Shown piece by piece: positions 55,380 through 63,938 of a stretch of DNA of 64,000 nucleotides (positions within the stretch are counted from its first letter, which is position 1; every line of letters starts with the position of its first letter). Source of the stretch: Desulfobacterales bacterium (GTDB lineage Bacteria > Desulfobacterota > Desulfobacteria > Desulfobacterales > JAHDSC01); the NCBI GenBank assembly GCA_018432925.1, contig JAHDSC010000062.1, positions 1-64,000 of the forward strand, written 5' to 3'. A program made the position numbers and the translations under genes. The notes beneath the pieces are model-generated. The model saw only the letters and a list, made by a program, of their open reading frames with translations. It ran no database searches and was not told where the DNA came from.

Positions 55380-55619
55380 TTATTTTTTGGAAAGATTCCG
55401 TGCAAATCCCGCCATGCCGACAAGTCCGGCGCCGAAAAGGAACATCCTGGCAGGTTCATGAATAAAAATCCAATGGAAAAGTATCGCCGGATATAATGTG
55501 ACTACCGTAACAATGAAAAACGTAACGAGACAAAAAAGTAAAATCCGAGTTTTTTGTTTAAAAGCGAAATAAAAAAAATTGCCGGGGGGAAAAGTAGTTT
55601 TTATGTTCAACGCTTCCAT
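55380..55619 (-). CDS. Small protein with PEP-CTERM-like sorting tail
   Basis: A 79-residue protein with a membrane helix at about 25-50 (ILLFCLVTFFIVTVVTLYPAILFHW). Its C-terminus reads EPARMFLFGAGLVGMAGFARNLSKK. That is close to the PEP-CTERM pattern (PEP-x-x-hydrophobic helix with GxGLxGxAGxxR, then basic residues), but the first Pro is His (HEPA). GGAGG precedes ATG 55619. PEP-CTERM tails are processed by exosortase, which is not encoded here. With so little sequence before the tail it may be a stand-alone membrane peptide or a decayed protein. Confidence 0.55.
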   Translation of the reverse strand: MEALNIKTTFPPGNFFYFAFKQKTRILLFCLVTFFIVTVVTLYPAILFHWIFIHEPARMFLFGAGLVGMAGFARNLSKK

Positions 55620-56426
55620 ATTCCATTCCTCCTTGATTTTCCAATTGGGTACATAATTTTGGATCAATGATTTCTTAAAAAGGGAAGGAAAGAACAGGAA
55701 AGGACAGGACAAACGAATGATTCGGATTCCCTGTTTTTTAACAAAGACAATTTTTGAAAAAAGAGACGATAGTTTATTCTATTCTTTTTCTTATGGTTGT
55801 CTATAAGTGGTAAGACTTATTTTTTTAGGGAAAGTTCCCGATCAACGTTGAGCTTTTCAACCTAATTTATAGATTAATTGAGATTGTTTGAATAAGAAGC
55901 GACCTTTTTTTAAGCAAGATTGATAAGGCGGGACCACAATGGCATAGAATCGGCTCGGCCCTTTCGGCCATTTGAAAACCAGCGGTTCGGCCGCATGAAA
56001 GCTTTGAAAACGGAATCGTCTTTCGATGGAAAAAGGTTCAGCCACAAAATTCTTCATTGTCCGTCGAAATGAGGATCTGTCTTCCCGGCGATTGCGCTTA
56101 TCATTTTGCATGCTGTCCGCTGATGGATATTTCATCCAATCCGGATGGCGTTCGAATTCACGATACGTCATGACAAGCTGTTTTATTTTCTGTATATCAA
56201 AGGGGATAACAATCTGATATAAGGTAAAAACCGTATTTGGTGTTGAAATTGAAAGTAATACATGGGGCCGCCTCCGCGCCCTCCGCATCCCTGTCCAGTC
56301 ATCGACTGGAAATCTTACCGTAAGCCGATCGGGGATTCAGAAGCGCTGGAACGGGTGTTCGGGATTCCGCTGACGATCCGTCGATGATCCGAGGGAACAA
56401 CAACCTTTACAAATATTGAGTTTGCC
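55620..56426. other. AT-rich spacer
   Basis: About 800 bases. A 143-codon minus-strand frame at 55857-56288 has no ribosome-binding site and no recognised domain; it may be a decayed gene. No RNA gene or terminator was recognised. Confidence 0.35.
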
Positions 56427-57443
56427 ATGTCAAAATTTTCTTTGGACGTTTTAAAAAGGTGCGTGTATCCATTCGTCGAAACAAATGATCCGGATGTTAT
56501 CCTGGGGGCTGCCTTCGGTGAAGATGTTGCATTGACCCGGGTCGGAGGCGATATTCTCGTTTCTCATGTGGATCCAATCGTCGGCGCGATTGAGAACATC
56601 GGTTGGCTGGCCGTACACGTGGCCTGCAATGATATCGCAACCACCGGAGCCCCTCCCCGCTGGATTTTGCTGCTGGTCCTGGTTCCCTCGATGGATGACG
56701 AGGACCTATTGAAGCAAATCATGCGCGATGCCCATCGGGCGGTCGGAGAGGTGGGAGCTTCCATCATTGGCGGACACACCGGTTATTCTTCCGGGCTATC
56801 TCGACCGCTGGTCGCCGTCACCGCTCTCGGATTCGCATCCGAACGAAAACTTTTGCGGACCTCCGGTGCCAAAATCGGTGACCATGTGCTGGTTACCAAA
56901 GGAATTGCAATGGAGGGAACCGCCATTCTGGCTCACGATTTCAGCGACGTGGCACAAGCGTTGGGGTTGGGAAAAGAGGAAGTAGACAAAGCGAAAGACC
57001 TGATCCATGAGGTGAGTGTTCTTCCTGAGGCGTTGGCGCTGGCAAAGCACGGAGCAACAGCCATGCACGATGTTACCCGGGGTGGGCTCTTGGAGACCCT
57101 CCTGGAAATCTCCATTCCATCAAACATCGGTATCGAGGTGGATACCTCCCGGTTGCCGATCCACCCGGTTGTCGATAGTTTCGCCCGGGCGTTCCGGTTT
57201 GATCCGCTTCGGATGATTTCTTCCGGGACATTGGCCGCAACCGTTCCGCCCGAAAGCCTGGCGGAGGCAACGGCTGCCTTGAACGAAATCGGGGTGCTTT
57301 GGGCCGATGTGGGGCAAGTCACGGACGGGGCGGGTGTACGCATCTTGAGCAGGGGAAAAACCGATCACTATCGCCAAATTCTGTGCGAACAGGATGAGTT
57401 GGCTCGCATGTGGACCCTCTACCCACGAAATGAGAAGTCATAA
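56427..57443 (+). CDS. AIR synthase-related protein (HypE/ThiL/SelD fold)
   Basis: A 338-residue protein of the PurM-like ATP-binding superfamily: GAAFGEDVALTRVGGDILVSHVDPIVGAIENIGWLAVHVACNDIATTGAPPRWILLLVLVPS at the N-terminus, GAKIGDHVLVTKGIAMEGTAILA mid-way and AMHDVTRGGLLETLLEI in the second half. It resembles hydrogenase maturation protein HypE but lacks the C-terminal PRIC cysteine, so it cannot carry out HypE's cyanide-transfer step. No hyp genes lie nearby. The substrate is unknown; such stand-alone members are often annotated only as AIR synthase family. Confidence 0.8.
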   Translation: MSKFSLDVLKRCVYPFVETNDPDVILGAAFGEDVALTRVGGDILVSHVDPIVGAIENIGWLAVHVACNDIATTGAPPRWILLLVLVPSMDDEDLLKQIMRDAHRAVGEVGASIIGGHTGYSSGLSRPLVAVTALGFASERKLLRTSGAKIGDHVLVTKGIAMEGTAILAHDFSDVAQALGLGKEEVDKAKDLIHEVSVLPEALALAKHGATAMHDVTRGGLLETLLEISIPSNIGIEVDTSRLPIHPVVDSFARAFRFDPLRMISSGTLAATVPPESLAEATAALNEIGVLWADVGQVTDGAGVRILSRGKTDHYRQILCEQDELARMWTLYPRNEKS

Positions 57444-57758
57444 GAGGCACGGGACCCGTTTCATTGGACACCTTTCGCTGGGGTTCGATAGGCTGAACGG
57501 ATGAAAAGGCCGATTTGCAGCTTTCAGAATTGAACAAATCACGCCGGCATGGTGATGGATCAACATGATCGATTGAAAAAAGAAAATTCAAAAAACCGGA
57601 CGTTCTCATCTTCAATCATCCGATCCCCGATGCGACGTGGCATTCTCGTCGACTCGGGCATCGGGTGACTCCTCCGGCCAATCAGATTCCTTCGCTGATC
57701 AATACTGGAAAATTGTCCTGTTGGTCCGGTTTATGTCCCGTTTCAACGTGGGCGGCAT
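57444..57758. other. Spacer without recognised gene
   Basis: About 315 bases between convergent genes. GC content rises here towards the accessory block. No hairpin with a T-run was recognised. Confidence 0.3.
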
Positions 57759-59237
57759 TCATGTCCTGTTTGTCTTCATTACGTCCTGTTTACCAGCCAG
57801 AACATAGTGGGCGCTTCGACCCGTCGCGCCGATTCTGCGCAGGACCCCCTTTGATACCAGTTCCTCAAGGTCCCGCGAGGCGGTGCGGATGATGGCCCCT
57901 GTCAACTCACGGTAATCTTTGTTTGAAATCCGGGCATGCGCTTTCACATGGGCGACGGCTTTTATTTGTCGTTCGTTGAGATCCAGACGCGCCATCACCT
58001 CCTCGGTCAGCCAGTTCCGCCAAATGGTGGTTACGAACTGACCGGCCCGTTCCTCGAAATTAGGAGACGGAAGTCCGGCCTCGCTGCAGCGCTCAATCAT
58101 GTCCAGCGTGCCGCTGCCGGCTTTTTCGATGTAACGGGTTAGATAAAGCATCTCTGCAATCAGGGGATTGCGCGGAATGGAGGCGTGGGGCTCTCTGAGG
58201 CGTTCCGGTGTGAGGGATGGCGGAAGCTCGCCCGGATTCCAGACTTCAAGCCGGTCGGCAAAGAGCATGACCTGTACGCCGGCGTTGCTGGTGTAGTCGC
58301 GATGGGCCACGGCGTTGACGATGGCCTCGGTCACGGCCTCTTTTGGCAGTTCATATGTCGCCGGGGCCTGCACGCTCTCCGCGCGGGTTCCGATGTGTCT
58401 GTCGATTCTGGAAAGGACAAAATCGACCGCCTGATCCACCAGTTCAAAAGCCGTCCCCTTGTAGATCTGGTAGGAAGGAATGGGCTTACGGACCTTGGTT
58501 CCGTGAAAGTGCATGCACTTGACTTCCGAAGTCGGCAAAAAGCGCTGCGGCTCCTTGCCGAACAACAGCACGGCCGCATGGGTGGGGTTGCCGTCGTCCA
58601 GCAGGTTGAGATGGGCCAGAGCCTTCTCCCGGCCGGTTTTCGCAGGCAGGGGATAATTGCGTTCCCGCCTGGCCACTTCCAGAAAGGACTGGATTTTATC
58701 CTGCGGCAAATCGTTCAGGGTCGCCCGCGGACAGGCCGAGGCATCAAACGGCAGGGTGCGCAGGTCCCCGCTCTGTTCCATGTGCTCCACGAGGGCTGCA
58801 TACAGCGCAGCGGTCAGGTCGCTTGAATCGGCAATGCGACGGCGGATGAGCTGGGAGCCGGCCTTGCGGATCAGTTTGATCATTTTGGGATTGCGCGCCT
58901 TGTCATCCGCTCCCTTGGCGAAGATCAAGCGGGGTTTTCCTTTTTGGGATGCAAGGTCGAACTCTCGCTCCGTGGGGGAGATGCCCCCGGCATCCTCGGA
59001 ACCATACTCGTTTCCGAAGAGACCGACGTAGAGGTCACAATTTTCGACCTCGTCCAAGTACACGTCATCCGCATGCCGGTCGCTCGCCGGCAGGTCTTCA
59101 AAAAGGAAAACATCAAAGAACCGCCGGAGCAACGGATCGTTCTGAACGAACTCTTTGATAGCCCGTCGCTCTGCATTGAGTTCCTTCTGAACGCTGCTGA
59201 CAAACAGGGTCTTACGGTTGGATACCTTTTTCTTCAT
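57759..59237 (-). CDS. DUF4062 fused to a RecG-like/HATPase_c_4 regulator module
   Basis: A 492-residue fusion. The N-terminal part (about 1-140) is a DUF4062-like domain: KTLFVSSVQKELNAERRAIKEFV, then CDLYVGLFGNEYG and TEREFDLASQKGKPRLIF. The rest matches the C-terminal half of COG2865-type proteins: HAAVLLFGKEPQRFLPTSEVKC, the ATP-binding stretch EAVTEAIVNAVAHRDYTSNAGVQVMLFADRLEVWNPGELP (N-box type, about 300-340), IEKAGSGTLDMI, and a C-terminal winged helix (about 420-480). The usual AlbA_2/Schlafen domain appears replaced by DUF4062. ATG 59237 follows AGAGGAATCAGGG. Such fusions are common in accessory or defence islands; a sensor-regulator or defence role is inferred only. Confidence 0.78.
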   Translation of the reverse strand: MKKKVSNRKTLFVSSVQKELNAERRAIKEFVQNDPLLRRFFDVFLFEDLPASDRHADDVYLDEVENCDLYVGLFGNEYGSEDAGGISPTEREFDLASQKGKPRLIFAKGADDKARNPKMIKLIRKAGSQLIRRRIADSSDLTAALYAALVEHMEQSGDLRTLPFDASACPRATLNDLPQDKIQSFLEVARRERNYPLPAKTGREKALAHLNLLDDGNPTHAAVLLFGKEPQRFLPTSEVKCMHFHGTKVRKPIPSYQIYKGTAFELVDQAVDFVLSRIDRHIGTRAESVQAPATYELPKEAVTEAIVNAVAHRDYTSNAGVQVMLFADRLEVWNPGELPPSLTPERLREPHASIPRNPLIAEMLYLTRYIEKAGSGTLDMIERCSEAGLPSPNFEERAGQFVTTIWRNWLTEEVMARLDLNERQIKAVAHVKAHARISNKDYRELTGAIIRTASRDLEELVSKGVLRRIGATGRSAHYVLAGKQDVMKTNRT

Positions 59238-59756
59238 CCCTGATTCCTCTTGCCATACGGTGGTTGATCCCCCCAAACATCATCGGTTTTGTCATGGCGT
59301 TTACTTCCAGCCGGTAGCAGGCGACCTTCGTGACCTCCTGCCAGGGGAATCCGGCTGGGTCTTTGATCGGATCCTGCAGGATCGGATGGGTGATCACTGC
59401 ATCCCGGCGTGCCCGCGCTGCCACATGCTCCAAATCATGGTTGGCTCCGACGATGCCCACCGGGCGGATCCGCATCATCGCCCCATTGGCCTGGCTGTCC
59501 GGATCGGGACGGGCCCACAGACCGCCGGCGTGCGGGCCAGCAACAGCGCCATCTCGGAATCGTCGGTCGGTTGGCCGGCAATTGTGTTCCAGGTCCCTCC
59601 GTCGGCAAGTTCCCGGACGCCGTTCGGATATTCCCGTCGAATCTGTTCGGGCTTCTGAAGCTCAACCAGGCTTCCCAGCGCATCACCGGCGAGCTGTCCG
59701 AGCAGACAGCCTTGGGCCCGTTCCAACATCTCTGCCTGGCGCAAGGGACTAATCAT
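59212..59756 (-). pseudogene. Decayed ADP-ribosylglycohydrolase (DraG-like) gene
   Basis: The 5' frame (59756-59475) encodes a clear family start: ERAQGCLLGQLAGDALGSLVE, then the metal-binding GQPTDDSEMALLLAR. The downstream frame (to 59212) encodes ANGAMMRIRPVGIVGANHDLEHVAARARRDAVITHP, the next conserved block. The two are in different frames, and the roughly 50-80 residues normally between them are missing. Sequence after ITHP no longer follows the family. This is a deletion plus frameshift plus 3' truncation. Its 3' end overlaps the start of the DUF4062 gene. Intact relatives remove ADP-ribose from proteins. Confidence 0.8.
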
Positions 59757-60435
59757 CAGGCCCCCGGTGGGCAGTGGTGTCTTCGTCGACCCAATCCTCC
59801 TCGGTGTAGGACATGCCCTTTCTACCCGGTACTTTCCGAGTGGGTCCGGGCCGGTAAAAGAGGCAGCTTTTCGGACCGTAGCAGAAGGTCTCGAACCGGT
59901 ATCGTTTCCTGGACGGATTCCAATGGTCGATGATCATCTCCACCGGCATTCGACAGCCCCAGATACAGGTCGTGCATTTGGTGTCGTAGGTCCGGGCATC
60001 CAGACGGCGATGTCCACGGCTGCGATAGGTTTCCAAGTCAAACGGCTCACCATGGAACGGTGGACCAGCCGGAGGCTCACCTTCAGTATCTTTGAGTATC
60101 TTCAAACCGCTTGCCTTATAGAATCCTGCCGTCTCAAGCCGGGGATCAGGAACGGGAACCGCGTCCCCACTTGCATCCATGCCTGCGTGGAAACGATGCT
60201 TCGCTTGTGCGGCTTTCCCGAGCGCGACCTGGAATTCGCAGGGTTCATTACCGACTGTACCTTTAACCCGAAGCATATATCCCAGGTAGCTGTGACTCCG
60301 CTCGTCGAAAGACCGCACCAGCCGGATACGGGGCTGTACGGATATAATTCTTCCGGACCATGCCACCTTTTCCGTTATTGACTTCGGTTTCACCGTCAAC
60401 TCAACGCCTCTTTCTGATGATCGGTCTATCTTCAA
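59749..60435 (-). CDS. Hypothetical protein with C-terminal Cys cluster
   Basis: Up to 228 residues, not recognised as a named family. The N-terminal half is beta-rich (VAWSGRIISVQPRIRLVRSFDERSHSYLGYMLRV). The C-terminal third has six cysteines within about 45 residues (KCTTCIWGCRMPVEMII, then ETFCYGPKSCLFYRPG), likely a metal site. It overlaps the upstream SWIM gene by 35 bases if ATG 60435 is used; a TTG or GTG shortly after the SWIM stop (about 60,400-60,390, behind AGAGG) is a plausible alternative. Its stop overlaps the start of the ADP-ribosylglycohydrolase remnant, so the three were probably one operon. Confidence 0.6.
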   Translation of the reverse strand: MKIDRSSERGVELTVKPKSITEKVAWSGRIISVQPRIRLVRSFDERSHSYLGYMLRVKGTVGNEPCEFQVALGKAAQAKHRFHAGMDASGDAVPVPDPRLETAGFYKASGLKILKDTEGEPPAGPPFHGEPFDLETYRSRGHRRLDARTYDTKCTTCIWGCRMPVEMIIDHWNPSRKRYRFETFCYGPKSCLFYRPGPTRKVPGRKGMSYTEEDWVDEDTTAHRGPDD

Positions 60436-62308
60436 GGCTGTCCAAAACCTCCATCAGTCGGATCTTACGGGCATGGTGCTCCCTCAAGCTTTGCAGATAT
60501 TGGACCCACTCCTCTTGTTTTTTTTCTTTGGCCATGACTTTGGCGGCCTTGCGCAGGTATTTGCCCGCTTCCTTGTAAGCCTTTGGCTTGACTTGGGCGA
60601 TCAAGTGTTCCGCCTTGTTCTTCCAGATGGCTACCGCTCGATCCGGGGCATGGGTTTGAACGGCGGTGGCGATGGCATCGTCGTCAACGCCGTACCACCC
60701 GTATCTTTTTTTTGAGAGCTGGTCGTACCAATACAATATGCGTTCGGGCTTCTTCTCCAAAATGGCCAGTTCGATAAGTTCGCTCACCATTGGAAACTGA
60801 TTTTTGCGTCCCGATTCCGGTACATCCATGCCGGAGTCCGGAAGAGGCCAACCCTTCTGTTTCCAAGGCGGCTCGCCGTTTTCCAGGTACCGTAGCAGGT
60901 ACTCGCGCACCTCAGGCCATGCCTTGAGCTTGCCGACAGCCTTCTTGCAGTCCGTATACGTCTGTCGAGCGGGTTGGCGTATGAATTCCTCGGCCTGTAT
61001 CGCTGCAACCGCAAGCCAGTTCTTTTGTCTCGTTCTAATTTCCCGAAACCGATTGCGAAGTCTTGCTGCGGTTCCGGGCCATTTGTCTTTTATGGTGTGG
61101 AGTCCCTCTTGAATCCAGCGTTCGGCCTCCTCATAGCGCTGCGCCGAAACCAGGATATTGACCAAACGTTCATAGTTGCCGGTCTTTTTGGTTTCTGCCT
61201 CACAAAGCGCTATAATCTCATCATCTCGGCCGGCCTGCTCCAGGGCATGAACGGCCCAATCACCGAGCCGGTCACGTTCGTATCTGGGGCTGAAATCGTC
61301 AAAGCTCTTGGAAATTTTCATTTCCTTCAAACGCAACAGCAGACGGTCCGCAAGGCTATTCCATGCGGTTCTGGGGTGCTTGCGATGGAGGTATTCGGCA
61401 AAGACCTCACACATCTCATACTGGTCTTGGAGTTCGGCGTCCAATGCCCAGTTCAACTTATCCGCAACATCCAGCGACGACTTGTCCAATGCCTTGACGA
61501 TCACCGGCATGCAGGCGGCAACCTCCATCATGGTTTCGCCCTCGTCATGGCTTTCGGTCACCTGACGGATGCCGCTGGAAACCAGCTCCCGCCCCAGGGT
61601 TAGCACCTCGTCGGCATGACCGGCTTCCAGCAGTGTTTCAAGTTTCTTGCGAATCCCGGAATAGTCCGGCGTGTACCCTTCCCCCTGCCAATAATTCTGC
61701 CAGCCGGGATCATCGCCGATCTCTTGAATCTCTCGGCGCAGGCGTGTCACCAGTGTTTTGGTATTACCTGAGGTCAATTGCCGCCGGTCCGCAATCTCCT
61801 GGGCAACTTCGGGGTGCTGCTGCGCGATTTCGTTTATCAGATCGATCAGTTGCGCTTTTGTTTTGCCTTTCAGAAACCGGTCGATCTCCTTTTGCACATC
61901 CTCTGATACAGCCGTTTCCTCATCAATCTGCTCATCTTTCCAGTCATGATCTTCCAGCAGCTCCAACCGGGCATCGCCCCGGCTTGCCTTGGGAATGGAC
62001 CGGTTGTCTTCAATCCACTTGAGATACTCGATCACCACCGCCACCGCATGCTTGCAGTTCAGCTCAAAAGGGCAGGTGCAGATCGCTTCCGGCAGACCAT
62101 CGTCTTCCATGATGACCTTGGTGGCATAGCGCTGCGTACCATCCACCCAGGCAATCAAACCGTGATCTTCCGTTACGGCCAAATCACGAACACGTCCCTG
62201 ATGTTGATAACTCCTTCCCCTGGATGCGATCTTGGTTCCGGCCCATTCCTCGAGGTCGTTCCAGGTCAGATCCGCAAATCGATTCAACTTTGGTTTCTTT
62301 TTCGCCAT
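60401..62308 (-). CDS. SWIM zinc-finger protein
   Basis: A 635-residue protein. The N-terminal SWIM zinc finger (about 60-95) has the CxCx(n)CxH pattern in ICTCPFELNCKHAVAVVIEYL. The remainder (about 130-635) is helical with TPR-like character (EEAERWIQEGLHTI, KEAGKYLRKAAKVMAKEKKQEEWVQYL), typical of long SWIM proteins. SWIM fingers bind DNA or protein; the function of these long bacterial members is unknown. The start ATG 62308 gives a basic N-terminus (AKKKPKLNRF). It heads the SWIM-hypothetical-ADP-ribosylglycohydrolase string. Confidence 0.85.
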   Translation of the reverse strand: MAKKKPKLNRFADLTWNDLEEWAGTKIASRGRSYQHQGRVRDLAVTEDHGLIAWVDGTQRYATKVIMEDDGLPEAICTCPFELNCKHAVAVVIEYLKWIEDNRSIPKASRGDARLELLEDHDWKDEQIDEETAVSEDVQKEIDRFLKGKTKAQLIDLINEIAQQHPEVAQEIADRRQLTSGNTKTLVTRLRREIQEIGDDPGWQNYWQGEGYTPDYSGIRKKLETLLEAGHADEVLTLGRELVSSGIRQVTESHDEGETMMEVAACMPVIVKALDKSSLDVADKLNWALDAELQDQYEMCEVFAEYLHRKHPRTAWNSLADRLLLRLKEMKISKSFDDFSPRYERDRLGDWAVHALEQAGRDDEIIALCEAETKKTGNYERLVNILVSAQRYEEAERWIQEGLHTIKDKWPGTAARLRNRFREIRTRQKNWLAVAAIQAEEFIRQPARQTYTDCKKAVGKLKAWPEVREYLLRYLENGEPPWKQKGWPLPDSGMDVPESGRKNQFPMVSELIELAILEKKPERILYWYDQLSKKRYGWYGVDDDAIATAVQTHAPDRAVAIWKNKAEHLIAQVKPKAYKEAGKYLRKAAKVMAKEKKQEEWVQYLQSLREHHARKIRLMEVLDSLEDRPIIRKRR

Positions 62309-62312
62309 TGGT

Positions 62313-63007
62313 TTAGTTCCTAGGTGAAATAGTTGCCAATACGTCAGATTGGATCATTTGCTCCAAAGCATTTCTGTGAACAGCTCTTAGTCCTCGATCA
62401 ATAAAAACCCTTTCCTGGATTTCGGGCAAGCCGGGGGCTTTCACACCGCGTTCAAATTGGTGCCCCTGTGTCGTCCGGTCGTCAGCAGGAGAGGGGTTCG
62501 GATGCCCGGAAGGAAAGTTATGAGCCACAACAAATGCGCTTGCGGAAACTCGCAAGGCTTGCGCCATAATCCGGCGCACATAGACCGTTGAATGGGTTGG
62601 GATACCATCGGTAATGTTCTTTTCAGCAAGCAGCCGGTTCTGACCGTCCAAAAAAATGGCCAAAAAGCATTCCTGTCGTTTCCCTTCAAATCCTGGCGAA
62701 TGTAATCGGCTACCGCTGCGGCATTGTTAAAATTCTTGGACTGAGCAATTTGCTTGCGAACTCCTTTGCCAATTTCAATGGCGGCTTTCAGCTGTGCCGT
62801 CTTGGCGATACCCATGCCGGGAACAGAAAGGAGCTCCTCCACGTGGGCGCGATCGATTTCACTGATACCGTCAAACATGGAAATCAATGGACGGGCCAAT
62901 TCGCTCGCAAAAAGCATCCAACTTCGCCTTAACCAACCTGGAAGGATTTGCCTGACCATTTCACCGGTGATTACCCGTGGCATATTTTCCCCGAACTCAT
63001 GAACCAA
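62313..63007 (-). pseudogene. Frameshifted radC-like gene
   Basis: The 5' frame (63007 to about 62,690) encodes the RadC helix-hairpin-helix part (HVEELLSVPGMGIAKTAQLKAAIEIGKGV) and ends at VADYIRQDLKGNDR. The reading then needs a one-base shift at about 62,670 (GACAGGAATGC where GACAGGGAATGC would keep frame) to continue as AIFLDGQNRLLAEKNITDGI...SAFVVAHNFPSG. The JAMM motif HxH is changed to HNF, losing a metal ligand. The 3' end after PSPADD also drifts from the family. RadC-like JAB proteins are often in accessory regions; this copy is almost certainly dead. Confidence 0.85.
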
Positions 63008-63278
63008 ATCCTCCTGGCTGATTGCAAGCCGCGGTGCTCGACCGAATATATTCGCGTGTGTTATATTGTTCGCAAGGGAAAAACAAGGAAAAATCGAGAC
63101 TTGATCGAACCCGCCACCTCTACTGAATGAACCTGATTGTTGAAGCGGGAATCATGAATGAAAAATTATTCGGGGATTTAATAAAGAAAGCAGACCGGAT
63201 TTTATCCATAACCGCCGCATCGATAAAAACCATTCGAAGTCGAAAAGATAAAAAAAGTCAGCAGTCCAAAATCCGCAA

Positions 63279-63938
63279 TCAGTCCAACCCCTTTCTCTCC
63301 CGGTCAATGAACTCGAACGGCTCCACCGAATACGCGGCCAGGTCCTCGCGCCGGAACACCATCAGGCTCATTGGCGGGACCGCAATCTCACGCCAGCCTT
63401 TTTCCTCCGCCAGCACAGCGTCGAGGTATGCGGGGTCCGAGGCATAGAGGACGGCCTTGCGGCGGGGATGCCAGCGCAGTTCCAACGGCCTGTTACCCTT
63501 GAGCACGATGACGGTTTCCGGATCGGTCCGGCAGGCGATGACGGCGGTGATCTGCCCGCGGCAGCGCCGGAGGCGCGCCTTGAACCGCTCGATATCCATG
63601 GCACCGTCCCGCGCGGCGTTCGCGGCCAGGCGGAACAGAATCTCGCTGTCCACCTCGGCGAAGCGTCGGAGCTTCCAGCGCCGGAAGAGGTAATCGGCGT
63701 TGTAGATGGTGCCGTTGTGGGTGCCGATGACGTCCCCGGCCCGGATCGGGTGGTTGTTGCGATTGACCCGTTCATCCCCGCGGGTCCGCCAACGCGTGTG
63801 GCCGAGCAGAACCGTTGTACGGTTGTCGATACCGGCCAGGAGTTCGGCGAAGGCTTTGTCCGTGACAAACCGCTCGGCCGTCACCTGGCGCTTGAAGAGC
63901 CTGTGCCCGTTTTTGCAAGATTTACGGTTGGGAAGTGT
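63279..63938 (-). pseudogene. 5'-truncated class II glutamine amidotransferase
   Basis: The frame encodes LLGHTRWRTRGDERVNRNNHPIRAGDVIGTHNGTIYNADYLF, characteristic of class II (Ntn-type) glutaminase domains, and ends normally at residue 201 after EFIDRERKGLD. The catalytic N-terminal Cys (MCGI-type start) is missing. Upstream of GTG 63884 the frame stays open only to a TAA at 63939-63941, and the sequence there is not N-terminal-domain-like. Either the gene is disrupted just upstream of base 63,938 or the true 5' part lies beyond the window in another frame. Without the Cys nucleophile it would have no glutaminase activity. Confidence 0.65.

Noticed and set aside
55857-56288. A 143-codon minus-strand frame in the AT-rich spacer
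   Set aside because: No ribosome-binding site and no recognised domain. At best a decayed gene; not strong enough to call.
56427-57443. Calling the AIR-synthase-like gene hypE
   Set aside because: It lacks the C-terminal PRIC cysteine and has no hydrogenase-maturation neighbours.
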